This document shows, in pieces, positions 53,595 to 63,936 of a stretch of DNA of 64,000 nt. The notes beneath the pieces were generated by a model. The model was not told where the DNA came from, did not search any database, and worked only from the letters and a program-made list of their open reading frames with translations. The translations under genes and the position numbers were made by a program. Position 1 is the stretch's first letter; each line of letters starts with the position of its first letter. Source of the DNA: Mycoplasmatota bacterium (GTDB lineage: Bacteria; Bacillota_I; Bacilli_A; Izemoplasmatales; Izemoplasmataceae); NCBI GenBank assembly GCA_030600605.1, contig JAUVLT010000001.1, positions 1 to 64,000 of the forward strand, given 5' to 3'.

Positions 53595-54337
53595 TAAATC
53601 ATTCCACCATTAACACTGATAACTTGACCAGTAATATAGCTTGCTTTATCCCCCGCTAAAAACGTTACAGCATTAGCAACATCTTGAGGATTTCCAAATT
53701 TATTAAGGGGTATTTGTTTTAAATAATATTCTTTAACTTCTTCTGTAAGTGAATCTGTCATTTTAGTTTGAATAAACCCAGGAGCTACGGCATTACAAGT
53801 CACTCCTCTTGATCCAAACTCTTTAGCTAAAGACTTAGTAAGCCCAATAATTCCCGCTTTACTAGCTACATAATTAGCTTGTCCTGCATTCCCCATAATC
53901 CCTACAACACTAGCTATATTAATAATCTTACCAGATCTATTTTTTAACATATGTCTTGTTACATTCTTGCACATGTTCCATGTTCCTTTTAGATTAACAT
54001 TAATTACACTATCAAACTCATCTTCACTCATTCTCATCATTAAATTATCTCTTGTAATCCCTGAATTATTAACTAAAATATCAACTTTTCCAAAAGTTTT
54101 AATTGCAGTATCAATAATGTTTTTTGCTTCTTCAAATATTGAAACATCACCTTTTACAATGATTCCTTTAGCACCAAGTTTTTCAATATTAGATAACAAT
54201 TCAATTGCTTTTTCTTCTTCAAACAAATAATTGATTACAACATTTGCTTTCAAAGCAGCAAAATGTAAACAAATTTCTTTCCCAATACCTGTGTTACCAC
54301 CAGTTACAATAACTGTTTGATCTATAAAAGAACTCAT
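53594..54337 (-). CDS. fabG: 3-oxoacyl-ACP reductase FabG
   Basis: VTGGNTGIGKEICLHFA, LVNNSGITRDNLMMRM, YVASKAGIIGLTKSLAKE. Confidence 0.94.
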   Translation of the reverse strand: MSSFIDQTVIVTGGNTGIGKEICLHFAALKANVVINYLFEEEKAIELLSNIEKLGAKGIIVKGDVSIFEEAKNIIDTAIKTFGKVDILVNNSGITRDNLMMRMSEDEFDSVINVNLKGTWNMCKNVTRHMLKNRSGKIINIASVVGIMGNAGQANYVASKAGIIGLTKSLAKEFGSRGVTCNAVAPGFIQTKMTDSLTEEVKEYYLKQIPLNKFGNPQDVANAVTFLAGDKASYITGQVISVNGGMI

Positions 54338-54338
54338 A

Positions 54339-55259
54339 TTATTCCTCCTTTAAAAATTTAAGTAATTTATCTAATGAAACCATATCTTCAACATTAAAAA
54401 TGTTTAATTTTCGATCTATCTTTTTAACAAATCCAGATAGTGTTTTTTTAGGTCCAATTTCAATGAAAGTATCAACACCTTCTTTTATAAGTTTTTCAAC
54501 AGTTTGATAAAAATAGACACTACTAACAATTTGATTTTCCATACTCTTTTTTAGATCGTTTCTATAAAAATCACCAGTTACATTTAATAATAATTTATTA
54601 CAAGGTTCATTTAGTTTAACACTCTTTAAATATTCACCAAATTTACGACTTGCTTCGATCATTAAACTAGTATGAAAAGGACCACTTGTATTTAACAAAA
54701 TTGCTCTTTTTGCACCATTATTTAAAGCCAATTTGTTGACCTCCAAAACAGCACTTTCTTCACCACTAATCACTAATTGACCATAGGTGTTATAATTCGC
54801 AATTTTAACGTACCCTTCTGCACTATTTACCAACTTTTCTAAGACACTTGCATCAAGTCCTAAAATAGCACTCATTCTACCACTTACATTGAGTGAGGCT
54901 TCATACATAAACTGTCCTCTTTTTTCTAATATTTTTAGTCCAGTTTCAAAACTGTAAATACAATTATGTAAAAAAGCTCCATATTCTCCAAGTGATAAGC
55001 CTATACTATATTTTGCGTATACATTATGACTTTTTAAAACCTCAAGTGTTGCATAATAAATAGTAAACATTGCAACTTGAGTATATAATGTATCATTTAG
55101 TTTTTCTGCATCATTGAATATTATGTCTTTAATACTATATCCGAGAATTTCATCAGCATGATTAAATACTGCTTTAGCAACTTCGTAATTATCATATAAT
55201 TCTTTTCCCATACCAATATACTGAGCACCTTGCCCAGAAAACATAAATGCTGTTTTCAC
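54339..55259 (-). CDS. fabD: Malonyl-CoA:ACP transacylase FabD
   Basis: FMFSGQGAQYIGMGKELY, SIGLSLGEYGAF (GxSxG), LNTSGPFHTSLM. Confidence 0.94.
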   Translation of the reverse strand: MKTAFMFSGQGAQYIGMGKELYDNYEVAKAVFNHADEILGYSIKDIIFNDAEKLNDTLYTQVAMFTIYYATLEVLKSHNVYAKYSIGLSLGEYGAFLHNCIYSFETGLKILEKRGQFMYEASLNVSGRMSAILGLDASVLEKLVNSAEGYVKIANYNTYGQLVISGEESAVLEVNKLALNNGAKRAILLNTSGPFHTSLMIEASRKFGEYLKSVKLNEPCNKLLLNVTGDFYRNDLKKSMENQIVSSVYFYQTVEKLIKEGVDTFIEIGPKKTLSGFVKKIDRKLNIFNVEDMVSLDKLLKFLKEE

Positions 55260-56185
55260 TATAAAATCCCCTTATAAACTCGACTATTAATAAAGATATC
55301 ATCTAGTATCTCTTTTACACTTCTGATTTCTTTTACTAGCCCAGCACTTTGTCCAGCCATAATACTCCCATTTACCATATCGCCTTCAAAAACTGCTTTC
55401 TTTAAAGAGCCTAATGTTAATAATTCAAGTTCTTCTAATTTCATATTATTATATTTAGATAATTCTAAATACTTTCTAGCCATTTTGTTTTTAATTACTC
55501 TAACCGGAGCTCCAGTATGTCTCCCTGTTACTACTGTGTCTGTATCTTTCGCCTTAACAACTCTGTTTTTATAGTTATCGTGAATTGGACATTCATGACT
55601 TGCGAGCAATACTGTTCCAATTTGAACACCCTGTGCACCAAGTGCAAAAGCAGCATCTAATCCTCTACTGTCTGCAATTCCTCCAGCCGCGATAACCGGA
55701 ATATTAACAACATCGCATACTTGAGGAACTAAAGTAAAAGTTGTTATTTGTCCAATATGCCCTCCAGCTTCTGTGCCTTCAACAATCAAAGCATCAGCTC
55801 CACCTCTAGCTAATCTTTTAGCAAAAGCCACGCTAGGAACAACAGGAATCACTCGTATTCCTGCTTTTTTCCATTTTTTCATATAAACACCAGGATTACC
55901 CGCCCCGGTTGTTATAACTTTTACATTTTCTTCAATAACCATATCACTTATTGCTTCAGCATAAGGACTCATTAACATAATATTAACTCCAAAAGTTTTA
56001 TCAGTTAATGCTTTTGTTTTTCTAATCTCATCTCTAACGCGATCAACATCCCATCCTCCAGCACCAATTAAACCAAGTCCACCAGCATTACTTACTGCTG
56101 CGGCTAATTCATGAGTTGCAATATTAGCCATTCCACCTTGAATAATTGGATATTCAATATTTAATAATTCTCGTATGTCTTTCAT
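55259..56185 (-). CDS. fabK: Enoyl-ACP reductase FabK
   Basis: YPIIQGGMANIATHELAAAVSNAGGLGLIGAGG, EGTEAGGHIGQITTFTLVPQV. Confidence 0.9.
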   Translation of the reverse strand: MKDIRELLNIEYPIIQGGMANIATHELAAAVSNAGGLGLIGAGGWDVDRVRDEIRKTKALTDKTFGVNIMLMSPYAEAISDMVIEENVKVITTGAGNPGVYMKKWKKAGIRVIPVVPSVAFAKRLARGGADALIVEGTEAGGHIGQITTFTLVPQVCDVVNIPVIAAGGIADSRGLDAAFALGAQGVQIGTVLLASHECPIHDNYKNRVVKAKDTDTVVTGRHTGAPVRVIKNKMARKYLELSKYNNMKLEELELLTLGSLKKAVFEGDMVNGSIMAGQSAGLVKEIRSVKEILDDIFINSRVYKGIL

Positions 56186-56195
56186 CCTTATCCTC

Positions 56196-57164
56196 CTAAA
56201 ATTCTATTATTGCTCCACCCCAAGTTAAACCCCCACCAAAAGCTACGGTGATAAATATATCACCTTTTTTTAAGAATTTTGTTTTAATTGCTCGATCAAT
56301 TGCAAGTGGTACACTAGCAGATGATGTATTTCCATAATGACTTATATTTAAAAACATTTTATCCATACTAAATTTAAGATCTTTTGCTGCTTTTCTAATG
56401 ATTCTTTCGTTAGCCTGATGAGCAACTATCGAATCTAAATCATCTAAAACCATATCATTTCTTTGTAATAAATCATTTACTGTTTTAGGTAAAATACGAG
56501 TAGCAAACTTAAACACTTCGCTACCTTTCATATGAATGTGATCTTGCTGGCTAGCAGCATTAACAATAGGATCTTTAATATCCACACTTTTACAAATCAA
56601 TAAATCATCGACATCTCCTCTAGCGCCACAAATAACATCTTTAATATTATTAGTATCACTTTTTGTAATAATCATTGCCCCAGCAGCATCGCCAAATAAA
56701 ACACAAGTATTACGGTCGCGCCAATCAGTTAATCTTGTTAATGTTTCTGCCCCAATAATTAAAGCTGTCTTATAAGCACCGCTTTTTATCATTTTATCAG
56801 CAATATTTAATACATATAAAAACCCACTACAAGCAGCATTCACATCAAAAGCCATAATTTCACGTAAACCTAATCTATATTGAAGCAATTGACTTACTCC
56901 TGGAAAATAATTATCTGGAGTAACTGTAGCTACAAGTAATAAATCAATTTCACTAGGATCTATTTTTGCATCTTCAATTGCAATTATAGCTGCTTTTTCT
57001 GCTAAATCAACAGTTTCTTCATCGGTTACTATATGTCTTTCTTTTATCCCTGTTCTTGAAAATATCCATTCATCGTTAGTCTCAACGAATTCTTTTAAAT
57101 CATCATTTGTTATCGTTTTTTTAGGAACATAACTTCCAGTCCCAATTATTTTTGTATAAATCAT
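56196..57164 (-). CDS. fabH: Beta-ketoacyl-ACP synthase III
   Basis: GTGSYVPKKTITNDDL, FDVNAACSGFLYVL, VAHQANERIIRKA, GNTSSASVPLA. Confidence 0.95.
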   Translation of the reverse strand: MIYTKIIGTGSYVPKKTITNDDLKEFVETNDEWIFSRTGIKERHIVTDEETVDLAEKAAIIAIEDAKIDPSEIDLLLVATVTPDNYFPGVSQLLQYRLGLREIMAFDVNAACSGFLYVLNIADKMIKSGAYKTALIIGAETLTRLTDWRDRNTCVLFGDAAGAMIITKSDTNNIKDVICGARGDVDDLLICKSVDIKDPIVNAASQQDHIHMKGSEVFKFATRILPKTVNDLLQRNDMVLDDLDSIVAHQANERIIRKAAKDLKFSMDKMFLNISHYGNTSSASVPLAIDRAIKTKFLKKGDIFITVAFGGGLTWGGAIIEF

Positions 57165-57176
57165 GTTAACACTCTC

Positions 57177-58118
57177 CTAAAGATTATCGTAATTAAATCG
57201 TTGGAAAAATCCAAATTTACGGTATTTTTCCATTCTGCTGTCTCTTAACTCTTCTCCCGTTAATTTTCTTAATTGATATAATTCTTCTAATATTGCTTGT
57301 TTTGTATTTTGAAAAGTTTTAGTTTTATTAAAATGTGCTCCTCCTAGAGGCTCTTTAATTATTCTATCAATTATTTCAAAATCTTCTAAATCATAACTTG
57401 TTAATTTCATAACTTCAGCTGCCTCATTAGCTAAGGATACATCCTTCCAAAGTATTGTTGCATACCCCTCAGGACTGAGAATTGAATAAATAGAATTTTC
57501 AAGCATCAGCATTTTATTTGTAACACCAAGAGCCAAAGCTCCTCCACTACCTCCTTCACCAATAATAACTGCGATTGTCGGTACTGTAAGATTACTCATT
57601 TCAAGAAGATTTCTAGCAATAGCTTCTCCTTGTCCCCTTTCTTCAGCTTCAAGTCCAGGATAAGCACCAGGCGTATCTATTAAAGTAATAATCGGTCTTC
57701 TAAATTTTTCAGCTTGTTTCATTAATCTTAAAGCTTTACGGTATCCCTCAGGATGAGGCATCGCAAAATTACGTTTTAAGTTTTCATCTAAATTCTTCCC
57801 TTTTTGTTGGGCGATTATCGTAACTATGTTCCCATTTATTGTACCTATTCCTCCAATAATGGATTTATCATCACGAAATAATCTATCACCATGAAGTTCG
57901 ACAAAATCATCACAAATATACTCAATATATTCTTTAGCTGTTGGTCTAAGTTGATGTCTTGCTAACAAAACACGATCCCAAGACGTCAAATTAGTCATTG
58001 CTTCTATTTTATAATTTTCAATTTCTAACTTTAATTTATTAGTTACCTCTTTATTACCTAGTTCATCAATTTTACTTTCTAACTCACGAACTTTTCGTTC
58101 TTTAGCCAAAATATTCAT
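57177..58118 (-). CDS. accA: Acetyl-CoA carboxylase carboxyltransferase subunit alpha
   Basis: ELHGDRLFRDDKSIIGGIG, TLIDTPGAYPGLEAEERGQGEAIARNL. Confidence 0.95.
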   Translation of the reverse strand: MNILAKERKVRELESKIDELGNKEVTNKLKLEIENYKIEAMTNLTSWDRVLLARHQLRPTAKEYIEYICDDFVELHGDRLFRDDKSIIGGIGTINGNIVTIIAQQKGKNLDENLKRNFAMPHPEGYRKALRLMKQAEKFRRPIITLIDTPGAYPGLEAEERGQGEAIARNLLEMSNLTVPTIAVIIGEGGSGGALALGVTNKMLMLENSIYSILSPEGYATILWKDVSLANEAAEVMKLTSYDLEDFEIIDRIIKEPLGGAHFNKTKTFQNTKQAILEELYQLRKLTGEELRDSRMEKYRKFGFFQRFNYDNL

Positions 58119-59008
58119 TATTGATTCCTCCTATGTAGTTTTAGAAGTTGCGTCAAAGTTTCTTTTAAATCATTACGATTTACAACTATATCAATAAAAC
58201 CTTTTTCTTCTAAAAATTCAGATCGTTGAAATCCTTCTGGTAGTTTTTGATTAATGGTTTGTTCAATTACTCTTGGACCAGCAAAGCCGATCAAGGCATT
58301 TGGCTCAGCTAAAATAATATCACCAAGAGATGCAAAACTAGCTGTAACTCCACCTGTGGTAGGATGAGTTAAAACACTAATATATAGTAATCCCATATCA
58401 GAATGTTTAAGAACAGCTTGGCTGGTCTTAGCCATCTGCATCAAACTAAAAATACCTTCTTGCATTCTAGCTCCACCAGATGCAGTAAAGATAATAATTG
58501 GTAATTTTTTATACATTGCATACTCAAAACTTTTGGTAACTTTTTCACCGACAACGCTACCCATACTCCCCATCAGAAAATAACTATCCATTACTCCAAT
58601 GACAGTCGGAATAGAATTTATTTCAGCATATCCATAAATATAGGCTTCATCAGATGAAGTTTTTTCTTTATAAGATGCTATTTTTTCTTCATATCCATCA
58701 ATAAATAATGGATTTAAAGTAATATATCCATGTCCTTTTTCAACAAAAGTTTCTAGATCTACAGTAATTTTAAGACGATCAACAGCACGAATTCGAAAAT
58801 GTTCACCACAATTTTTACAAATAAATTTATTATCAAATGTGTTTTTCATATTCACTGTTTCTTTACACGATGGACATTGTTCATAAAGCCCCTTAGGTAC
58901 ATCAATTTTATTTGATAATGAGATACTTTTAGTACGAGCTTTTTTATATTTACTTTTAAGATTTCTTCTACTCTCAAAAGTTTTAACTAAATTATTCATA
59001 TTGATCAT
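58118..59008 (-). CDS. accD: Acetyl-CoA carboxylase carboxyltransferase subunit beta
   Basis: Zn finger CPSCKETV...CKNCGEHF; FTASGGARMQEGIFSLMQMAKTSQA. Confidence 0.95.
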   Translation of the reverse strand: MINMNNLVKTFESRRNLKSKYKKARTKSISLSNKIDVPKGLYEQCPSCKETVNMKNTFDNKFICKNCGEHFRIRAVDRLKITVDLETFVEKGHGYITLNPLFIDGYEEKIASYKEKTSSDEAYIYGYAEINSIPTVIGVMDSYFLMGSMGSVVGEKVTKSFEYAMYKKLPIIIFTASGGARMQEGIFSLMQMAKTSQAVLKHSDMGLLYISVLTHPTTGGVTASFASLGDIILAEPNALIGFAGPRVIEQTINQKLPEGFQRSEFLEEKGFIDIVVNRNDLKETLTQLLKLHRRNQ

Positions 59009-60353
59009 ATCCTAACAAGTTATCAATTGCTTTAACAATAAAACCAGTATCAAATGATCCTTTAATGTAATCCGAATGATTTAAAATCATATAACAAAAA
59101 TCTTGATTTGTTTTAACTCCATCAATAACTAGTTCTTCTAATGTAGCTCTCATTTTCAAGATTGCTTCAGCTCTATTGTCAGCATGTACAATAACTTTAC
59201 CTAACATTGAATCATAAAATGGTGGTATTTGATATCCAGTATAAATGAAACTATCAAATCTAATACCATGGCCACTAGGAACATGAAGAAGCCCAACTTT
59301 TCCCGGGCTAGGTCTAAAGTCAAATTTAGGATCTTCAGCATTTATTCGACATTCAATACTATGACCATTAATTACAACATCTTCTTGTTTTATACTTAAT
59401 TCTTTCCCTGCTGCAATCTTAATTTGCTCCTTAACTATATCAATTCCGGTAATCATTTCTGTTACTGGGTGTTCTACTTGAATTCTTGTATTCATTTCAA
59501 TAAAATAGAAATCTTTACCACTAACAAGAAATTCAATTGTTCCAGCATTTTCATAGTTAACTGTTTTACTAGCTAAAATGGCAATTTCACCCATCTTATC
59601 TCTTAATTCTTTATCAATAAGACTTGGTGCTTCTTCAATTACTTTTTGATTCCTTCTTTGGATTGAACAATCTCTTTCACCTAAATGAATAACATTTCCA
59701 TATTTATCTGCTAATATTTGAAACTCAATATGTTTAGGATTAATAATGTACTTTTCTAAATACATTGTTCCATCGCCAAAAGCATTAACAGCTTCAGATT
59801 TAGCAGTTTCATAAGCATTGTTAAATTCATCAATATTATAGGCAACACGCATTCCGCGTCCCCCACCTCCGGCACTAGCCTTAATTAAAACAGGGAATCC
59901 AATCTTAACAGCTAGATTTCTAGCATCATCAATGCTAGACAATGCTCCATTACTTCCTGGTACTACTGGAACACCGGCTTCAATCATAATCTCTCTAGCT
60001 TTAGATTTGTTTCCCATTTTATCAATTACATTTCCACTTGGACCAATAAATCTGATTCCACATTCAGCACAAAGATTTGAAAAATTACTATTTTCACTCA
60101 AAAATCCAAATCCCGGATGAATTGCTTCCACACCTTTACTGATTGCTGCGGTAATAATATTTTCCATATTTAAATAAGATTCAGCGCTTTTTTCTCCACC
60201 TACACAAACTGATTCGTCAGCTATTTGTACATGTAAACTATCTTTATCAGCATTAGAATAAATCGCTACAGTTTCAATTCCCATTTGTTTACAAGCACGA
60301 ATTATTCTTACCGCTATTTCACCTCTGTTAGCAATTAATACTTTTTGAAACAT
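58992..60353 (-). CDS. accC: Biotin carboxylase
   Basis: MFQKVLIANRGEIAVRIIRACKQMGI, GGGGRGMRV, EMNTRIQVEHPVTEMITGIDIV. Confidence 0.96.
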   Translation of the reverse strand: MFQKVLIANRGEIAVRIIRACKQMGIETVAIYSNADKDSLHVQIADESVCVGGEKSAESYLNMENIITAAISKGVEAIHPGFGFLSENSNFSNLCAECGIRFIGPSGNVIDKMGNKSKAREIMIEAGVPVVPGSNGALSSIDDARNLAVKIGFPVLIKASAGGGGRGMRVAYNIDEFNNAYETAKSEAVNAFGDGTMYLEKYIINPKHIEFQILADKYGNVIHLGERDCSIQRRNQKVIEEAPSLIDKELRDKMGEIAILASKTVNYENAGTIEFLVSGKDFYFIEMNTRIQVEHPVTEMITGIDIVKEQIKIAAGKELSIKQEDVVINGHSIECRINAEDPKFDFRPSPGKVGLLHVPSGHGIRFDSFIYTGYQIPPFYDSMLGKVIVHADNRAEAILKMRATLEELVIDGVKTNQDFCYMILNHSDYIKGSFDTGFIVKAIDNLLGYDQYE

Positions 60354-60796
60354 TATTCTTTAATCTCCATAACAACCTGATCAAATTCAACCATAGCTGT
60401 ATCCTTTGCATTAATTTTAACGATAGTTCCGCTAACAGGTGATGTAATTTCATTCATTACTTTCATTGCCTCAACAATAAAAAGCACATCTCCTTTTAAA
60501 ACCTTTTGATTTACTCTAACAAAAGGCTCACTATCGGGGGATGGCGATTGATAAAAAGTACCTACAAGTGGTGCCTTAATAATATAGTTGCTATTTTCAA
60601 CATAATTTCCATGACCTTCCTCTTTCACAAGAACTGATTCAGTGAAAGAGGAAACAGGTCCAACAGAAGGGTTTGAAAAAAATTTATTATCTTCTTTTTC
60701 TAACTTAATTGAAAAATCTTTATCGGTTATTTCTAACTTATGAATTTTTGATTCCTCAAATTCCTTCATAAGATTTCTTATTTGTCTTAAATCCAT
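60353..60796 (-). CDS. accB: Biotin carboxyl carrier protein
   Basis: LFIVEAMKVMNEITSPVSGTIV (biotinylation motif). Confidence 0.95.
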   Translation of the reverse strand: MDLRQIRNLMKEFEESKIHKLEITDKDFSIKLEKEDNKFFSNPSVGPVSSFTESVLVKEEGHGNYVENSNYIIKAPLVGTFYQSPSPDSEPFVRVNQKVLKGDVLFIVEAMKVMNEITSPVSGTIVKINAKDTAMVEFDQVVMEIKE

Positions 60797-60849
60797 GTTA
60801 TTTCCTCCAAATCTTTCAGTTTAAAGATATTTTAAACAGTAAAAACAAA

Positions 60850-60874
60850 TAAAGATTTTCTCACGAAAATCTTT
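60850..60874 (-). terminator. Terminator between acpP and accB
   Basis: Minus strand AAAGATTTTC-GTGA-GAAAATCTTTATTTGTTTTT. Confidence 0.6.
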
Positions 60875-61100
60875 ATATTGAACTTTCAATAAACTCAACT
60901 ATTTGTTTAACAGTTTTAAAAGTTTGTGCTACTTCATCACTTACTTTTATTTCAAATTCATCTTCAATTGCCATTACTAATTCAACAGCGTCTAAAGAAT
61001 CTGCACCTAAATCATCATTAATATCAGCATCAAGTGTAACTTGATTTGCTTCAACTCCTAATTCATCTACTATAATTTGTTGTAGTTTTTCAAATACCAT
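60873..61100 (-). CDS. acpP: Acyl carrier protein
   Basis: DLGADSLDAVELVMAIEDEFEIKVSDE (Ser phosphopantetheine site). Confidence 0.96.
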   Translation of the reverse strand: MVFEKLQQIIVDELGVEANQVTLDADINDDLGADSLDAVELVMAIEDEFEIKVSDEVAQTFKTVKQIVEFIESSI

Positions 61101-61194
61101 AATAATATCCTCCTTTATAATAAATTTATTCTATTTTAACCTTATATTTATTGCTTGTCAAATTATTTTGATGTTCAAACCTTCATTTTTATTT

Positions 61195-61740
61195 TCATAT
61201 TAATGAGGGCTCATACGTTATTTGATTACGTATGCGAAAATATACATACAACACTATAAAGATTTTAATAAAATCACCAATGAAGAATGGCGTAAAAAGA
61301 CCTAAAGTAAACAGTAAACTGGCGTTTGTTATATAAGCAATATATGACGCTCCACACATGTATATAATCAAATTTCCAATAAGTAAAATTGTGAAAATAG
61401 ACAAAAAATTCTTATTTATAAACTTTATGTTTTTCATAATCCCAATAAAATAAGCACTAAAAATAAAACCAATAATAAACCCGCCGCTATCTGATAATAA
61501 AACAGAAATTCCACCACGATAATTACTAAAAACTGGTAGACCTATCGCTCCCATAAGTACATAAATTATCATACTTATTGATCCAAGTTTTGGTCCAAGC
61601 AATAATGCGGCCAAAAATACAAAAATTGTCTGTAGTGAAATTGCGGGTAAAGATCCAAGTGGAATTGATAACCCAGCTGTTGCTGCCATTAAAGCCGGAA
61701 ATATAGCAACCAAAGAAATTTCTCTAATATTTAAATTCAT
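61195..61740 (-). CDS. bioY: Biotin ECF transporter S component BioY
   Basis: LLGPKLGSISMIIYVLMGAIGLPVFSNYRGGISVLLSDSGGFIIGFI. Confidence 0.93.
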   Translation of the reverse strand: MNLNIREISLVAIFPALMAATAGLSIPLGSLPAISLQTIFVFLAALLLGPKLGSISMIIYVLMGAIGLPVFSNYRGGISVLLSDSGGFIIGFIFSAYFIGIMKNIKFINKNFLSIFTILLIGNLIIYMCGASYIAYITNASLLFTLGLFTPFFIGDFIKIFIVLYVYFRIRNQITYEPSLI

Positions 61741-61741
61741 C

Positions 61742-62446
61742 TTAATATAAATCCTTAATACTAATCTCATTTAAACTAATATATTTTGTTTGATTATCAT
61801 TCTCAATAATTAACTTACCCGAATCACTTATTCCTTTTATTAAATATGGTTTTCCATTAAAATCAATTCTTTTCCCAATTATCAGCGAATATTCTAAATA
61901 ATCATTAAACAAATTAGCAAACGGAATATCTTCTAATAAATTATAATGCTCAATAAATTTCTTTAATACTTGTTCAATATCTACTTCAAATCCTAAAACA
62001 CCTTTAATTGAGATAGCTTTTTCACTTAATTCCTTAAAATTCATTTGATTTACATTAATTCCGATTCCAACAACAACATAATCAATCTCTAACGCCCCGT
62101 AACTTTCAATTAAAATGCCACAAATCTTTTTATCTTCGATTAAAATATCATTTGGGTACTTTATTTTAGAATTAATATTAAAATCCTTTAAAAGCTTAAT
62201 AACAGCAACTGAAACTTTGGATAAAAGTTCAAATATCTTACTTCTTGAAATATATCCTTTTAAAAGAAAACTAAAATATAAATTTCCTTCTTCACTCATC
62301 CATTCATGATTACTTCTTCCTCTTCCAGAAGTTTGAATCTTTGATAAAACGATTATTCCTTCTTCTAAAGAAGTTGAATTTTTCTTAATATAGTCATTTG
62401 TAGACTCTATTGAATTGAATCTCAATATTTTTTTCCCGATTATCAA
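61742..62446 (-). CDS. birA: Biotin-[acetyl-CoA-carboxylase] ligase, no HTH domain
   Basis: STNDYIKKN, QTSGRGRSNHEWMSEEGNLYFS, KYPNDILIEDKKICGILIES; likely TTG start at 62446 after GGAGGTG. Confidence 0.9.
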   Translation of the reverse strand: MIIGKKILRFNSIESTNDYIKKNSTSLEEGIIVLSKIQTSGRGRSNHEWMSEEGNLYFSFLLKGYISRSKIFELLSKVSVAVIKLLKDFNINSKIKYPNDILIEDKKICGILIESYGALEIDYVVVGIGINVNQMNFKELSEKAISIKGVLGFEVDIEQVLKKFIEHYNLLEDIPFANLFNDYLEYSLIIGKRIDFNGKPYLIKGISDSGKLIIENDNQTKYISLNEISIKDLY

Positions 62447-62578
62447 ATTATTCACCTCCAAATTCACTAGAATAATCATACAAAATATTACTTTGAATGT
62501 CAAATGAAACTATATTCATATAAGGGGTTACATACCTATTTAACTCTTCAATACAATATAATATTTTTTTTATTTCTC

Positions 62579-62605
62579 ATAAAAAAATGAGCATTTAGTG
62601 CTCAT
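62579..62605 (-). terminator. Terminator downstream of the GGDEF gene
   Basis: Minus strand AAATGAGCAC-TAAAT-GCTCATTTTTTT. Confidence 0.8.
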
Positions 62606-63885
62606 TTCTTCGGCTTTGGTTCCCAAATAGATAATGTACCAGTTCTTTTTCTTTTAGATTCATACATTTTAATATCTGCTTTTCTAATTAAATCCGTCGC
62701 ATTATCTCCTAGTTCCCAAATAACCGCTCCCATACTACATGTAACTTTTATCCCCAATTCAAGAGATAGGGCTTCAAATCTTTTTCTTAACTTATCCCCT
62801 TTTTCAATTACTTCATTTTTATCACAGTCTGGGAAAAATATTACAAATTCATCTCCACCATATCTTCCTGCAACTTTGCAGTATTCTTCACAACTAGTAA
62901 ATATTTCTCCTATTTTTTGAAGTATTTCATCACCTTTTATATGACCATAAGTATCATTGATTTTCTTAAAATTATCAATATCCATAAGTATTAAAGTTAT
63001 TTTCTCATAATCATATCCGATTTTTTTGATAGCTTCATCTATCTTATTGTAAGTAGTTGAATGGTTATAAAGACCTGTGAGTTGATCAACTTCTGCTTTA
63101 CGAAATAATTCTAATTCTTTTGTTCTAAAAAGATGAAAAACATTAGAATATGGAGCATTAATAGTTTCCATAACATAAACAACATATATTCCACCATAAG
63201 AAATAAACTTGGTTAAATGTCCCAATACAGCAAAAATTTCATATACTCCAACATACATTGTAAATAGAAATTCTGAAATCATTTTAATTCCTAAAGTGAC
63301 ACTAAATATAATTTTATACTTCTTGGACATTTCACTTCTTAAAACAAATACAATTGTTATTCCCAGTACAAATATAATAAAGTATTCAAAAATAATCTTT
63401 ATTAAAGTTTGTCCTTCTCCTACAACATAAAAATCAGGCAAGATACTTCCTTGTTCTATAATAAGAATTACTAGAAATAAGATAAGCGAATAAAAAGCAT
63501 AGATTGTCCAATGCTTTATTTTAAGATGAATTGTCGGAATTACAATCACAAAAAATAAAGTAAAAGATTCAATTAATCTAGCAAAGATCCAGTATTGATT
63601 GGATTCATTAATACTGTATTCAAATATCCCCATGCCTTCAAAAGTGAAGGCATGCATCAAATCTAATCCTCCGATATATAAATAAGCAATCCCAATTATT
63701 AATAATGTACTTCTTTTTATATATACTCTTGAGTTAACAGCAATAACAAAAATCATTATTCCAATAAATACTGTGAACAGCTCAGTAACTGTATGAAATA
63801 AAAGATGATTATATAAACTAACAAAATATAGTAATAAAGTCATTACTATAAAAAATATGTATGTAGATTTATATGATTTTTCCAT
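62602..63885 (-). CDS. Diguanylate cyclase (MASE3-like membrane sensor + GGDEF)
   Basis: N-terminal multi-TM domain; LTGLYNHSTTYNKIDEAI...GRYGGDEFVIFFP. Confidence 0.9.
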   Translation of the reverse strand: MEKSYKSTYIFFIVMTLLLYFVSLYNHLLFHTVTELFTVFIGIMIFVIAVNSRVYIKRSTLLIIGIAYLYIGGLDLMHAFTFEGMGIFEYSINESNQYWIFARLIESFTLFFVIVIPTIHLKIKHWTIYAFYSLILFLVILIIEQGSILPDFYVVGEGQTLIKIIFEYFIIFVLGITIVFVLRSEMSKKYKIIFSVTLGIKMISEFLFTMYVGVYEIFAVLGHLTKFISYGGIYVVYVMETINAPYSNVFHLFRTKELELFRKAEVDQLTGLYNHSTTYNKIDEAIKKIGYDYEKITLILMDIDNFKKINDTYGHIKGDEILQKIGEIFTSCEEYCKVAGRYGGDEFVIFFPDCDKNEVIEKGDKLRKRFEALSLELGIKVTCSMGAVIWELGDNATDLIRKADIKMYESKRKRTGTLSIWEPKPKK

Positions 63886-63904
63886 ACTAATTCACCCCAA
63901 TTTA

Positions 63905-63936
63905 AATAAAAAACTATACTCAAAAGAAGTATAGTT
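63905..63936 (-). terminator. Intrinsic-terminator-like hairpin at window edge
   Basis: Minus strand AACTATACT-TCTTTTG-AGTATAGTTTTTTATTT. Confidence 0.75.
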
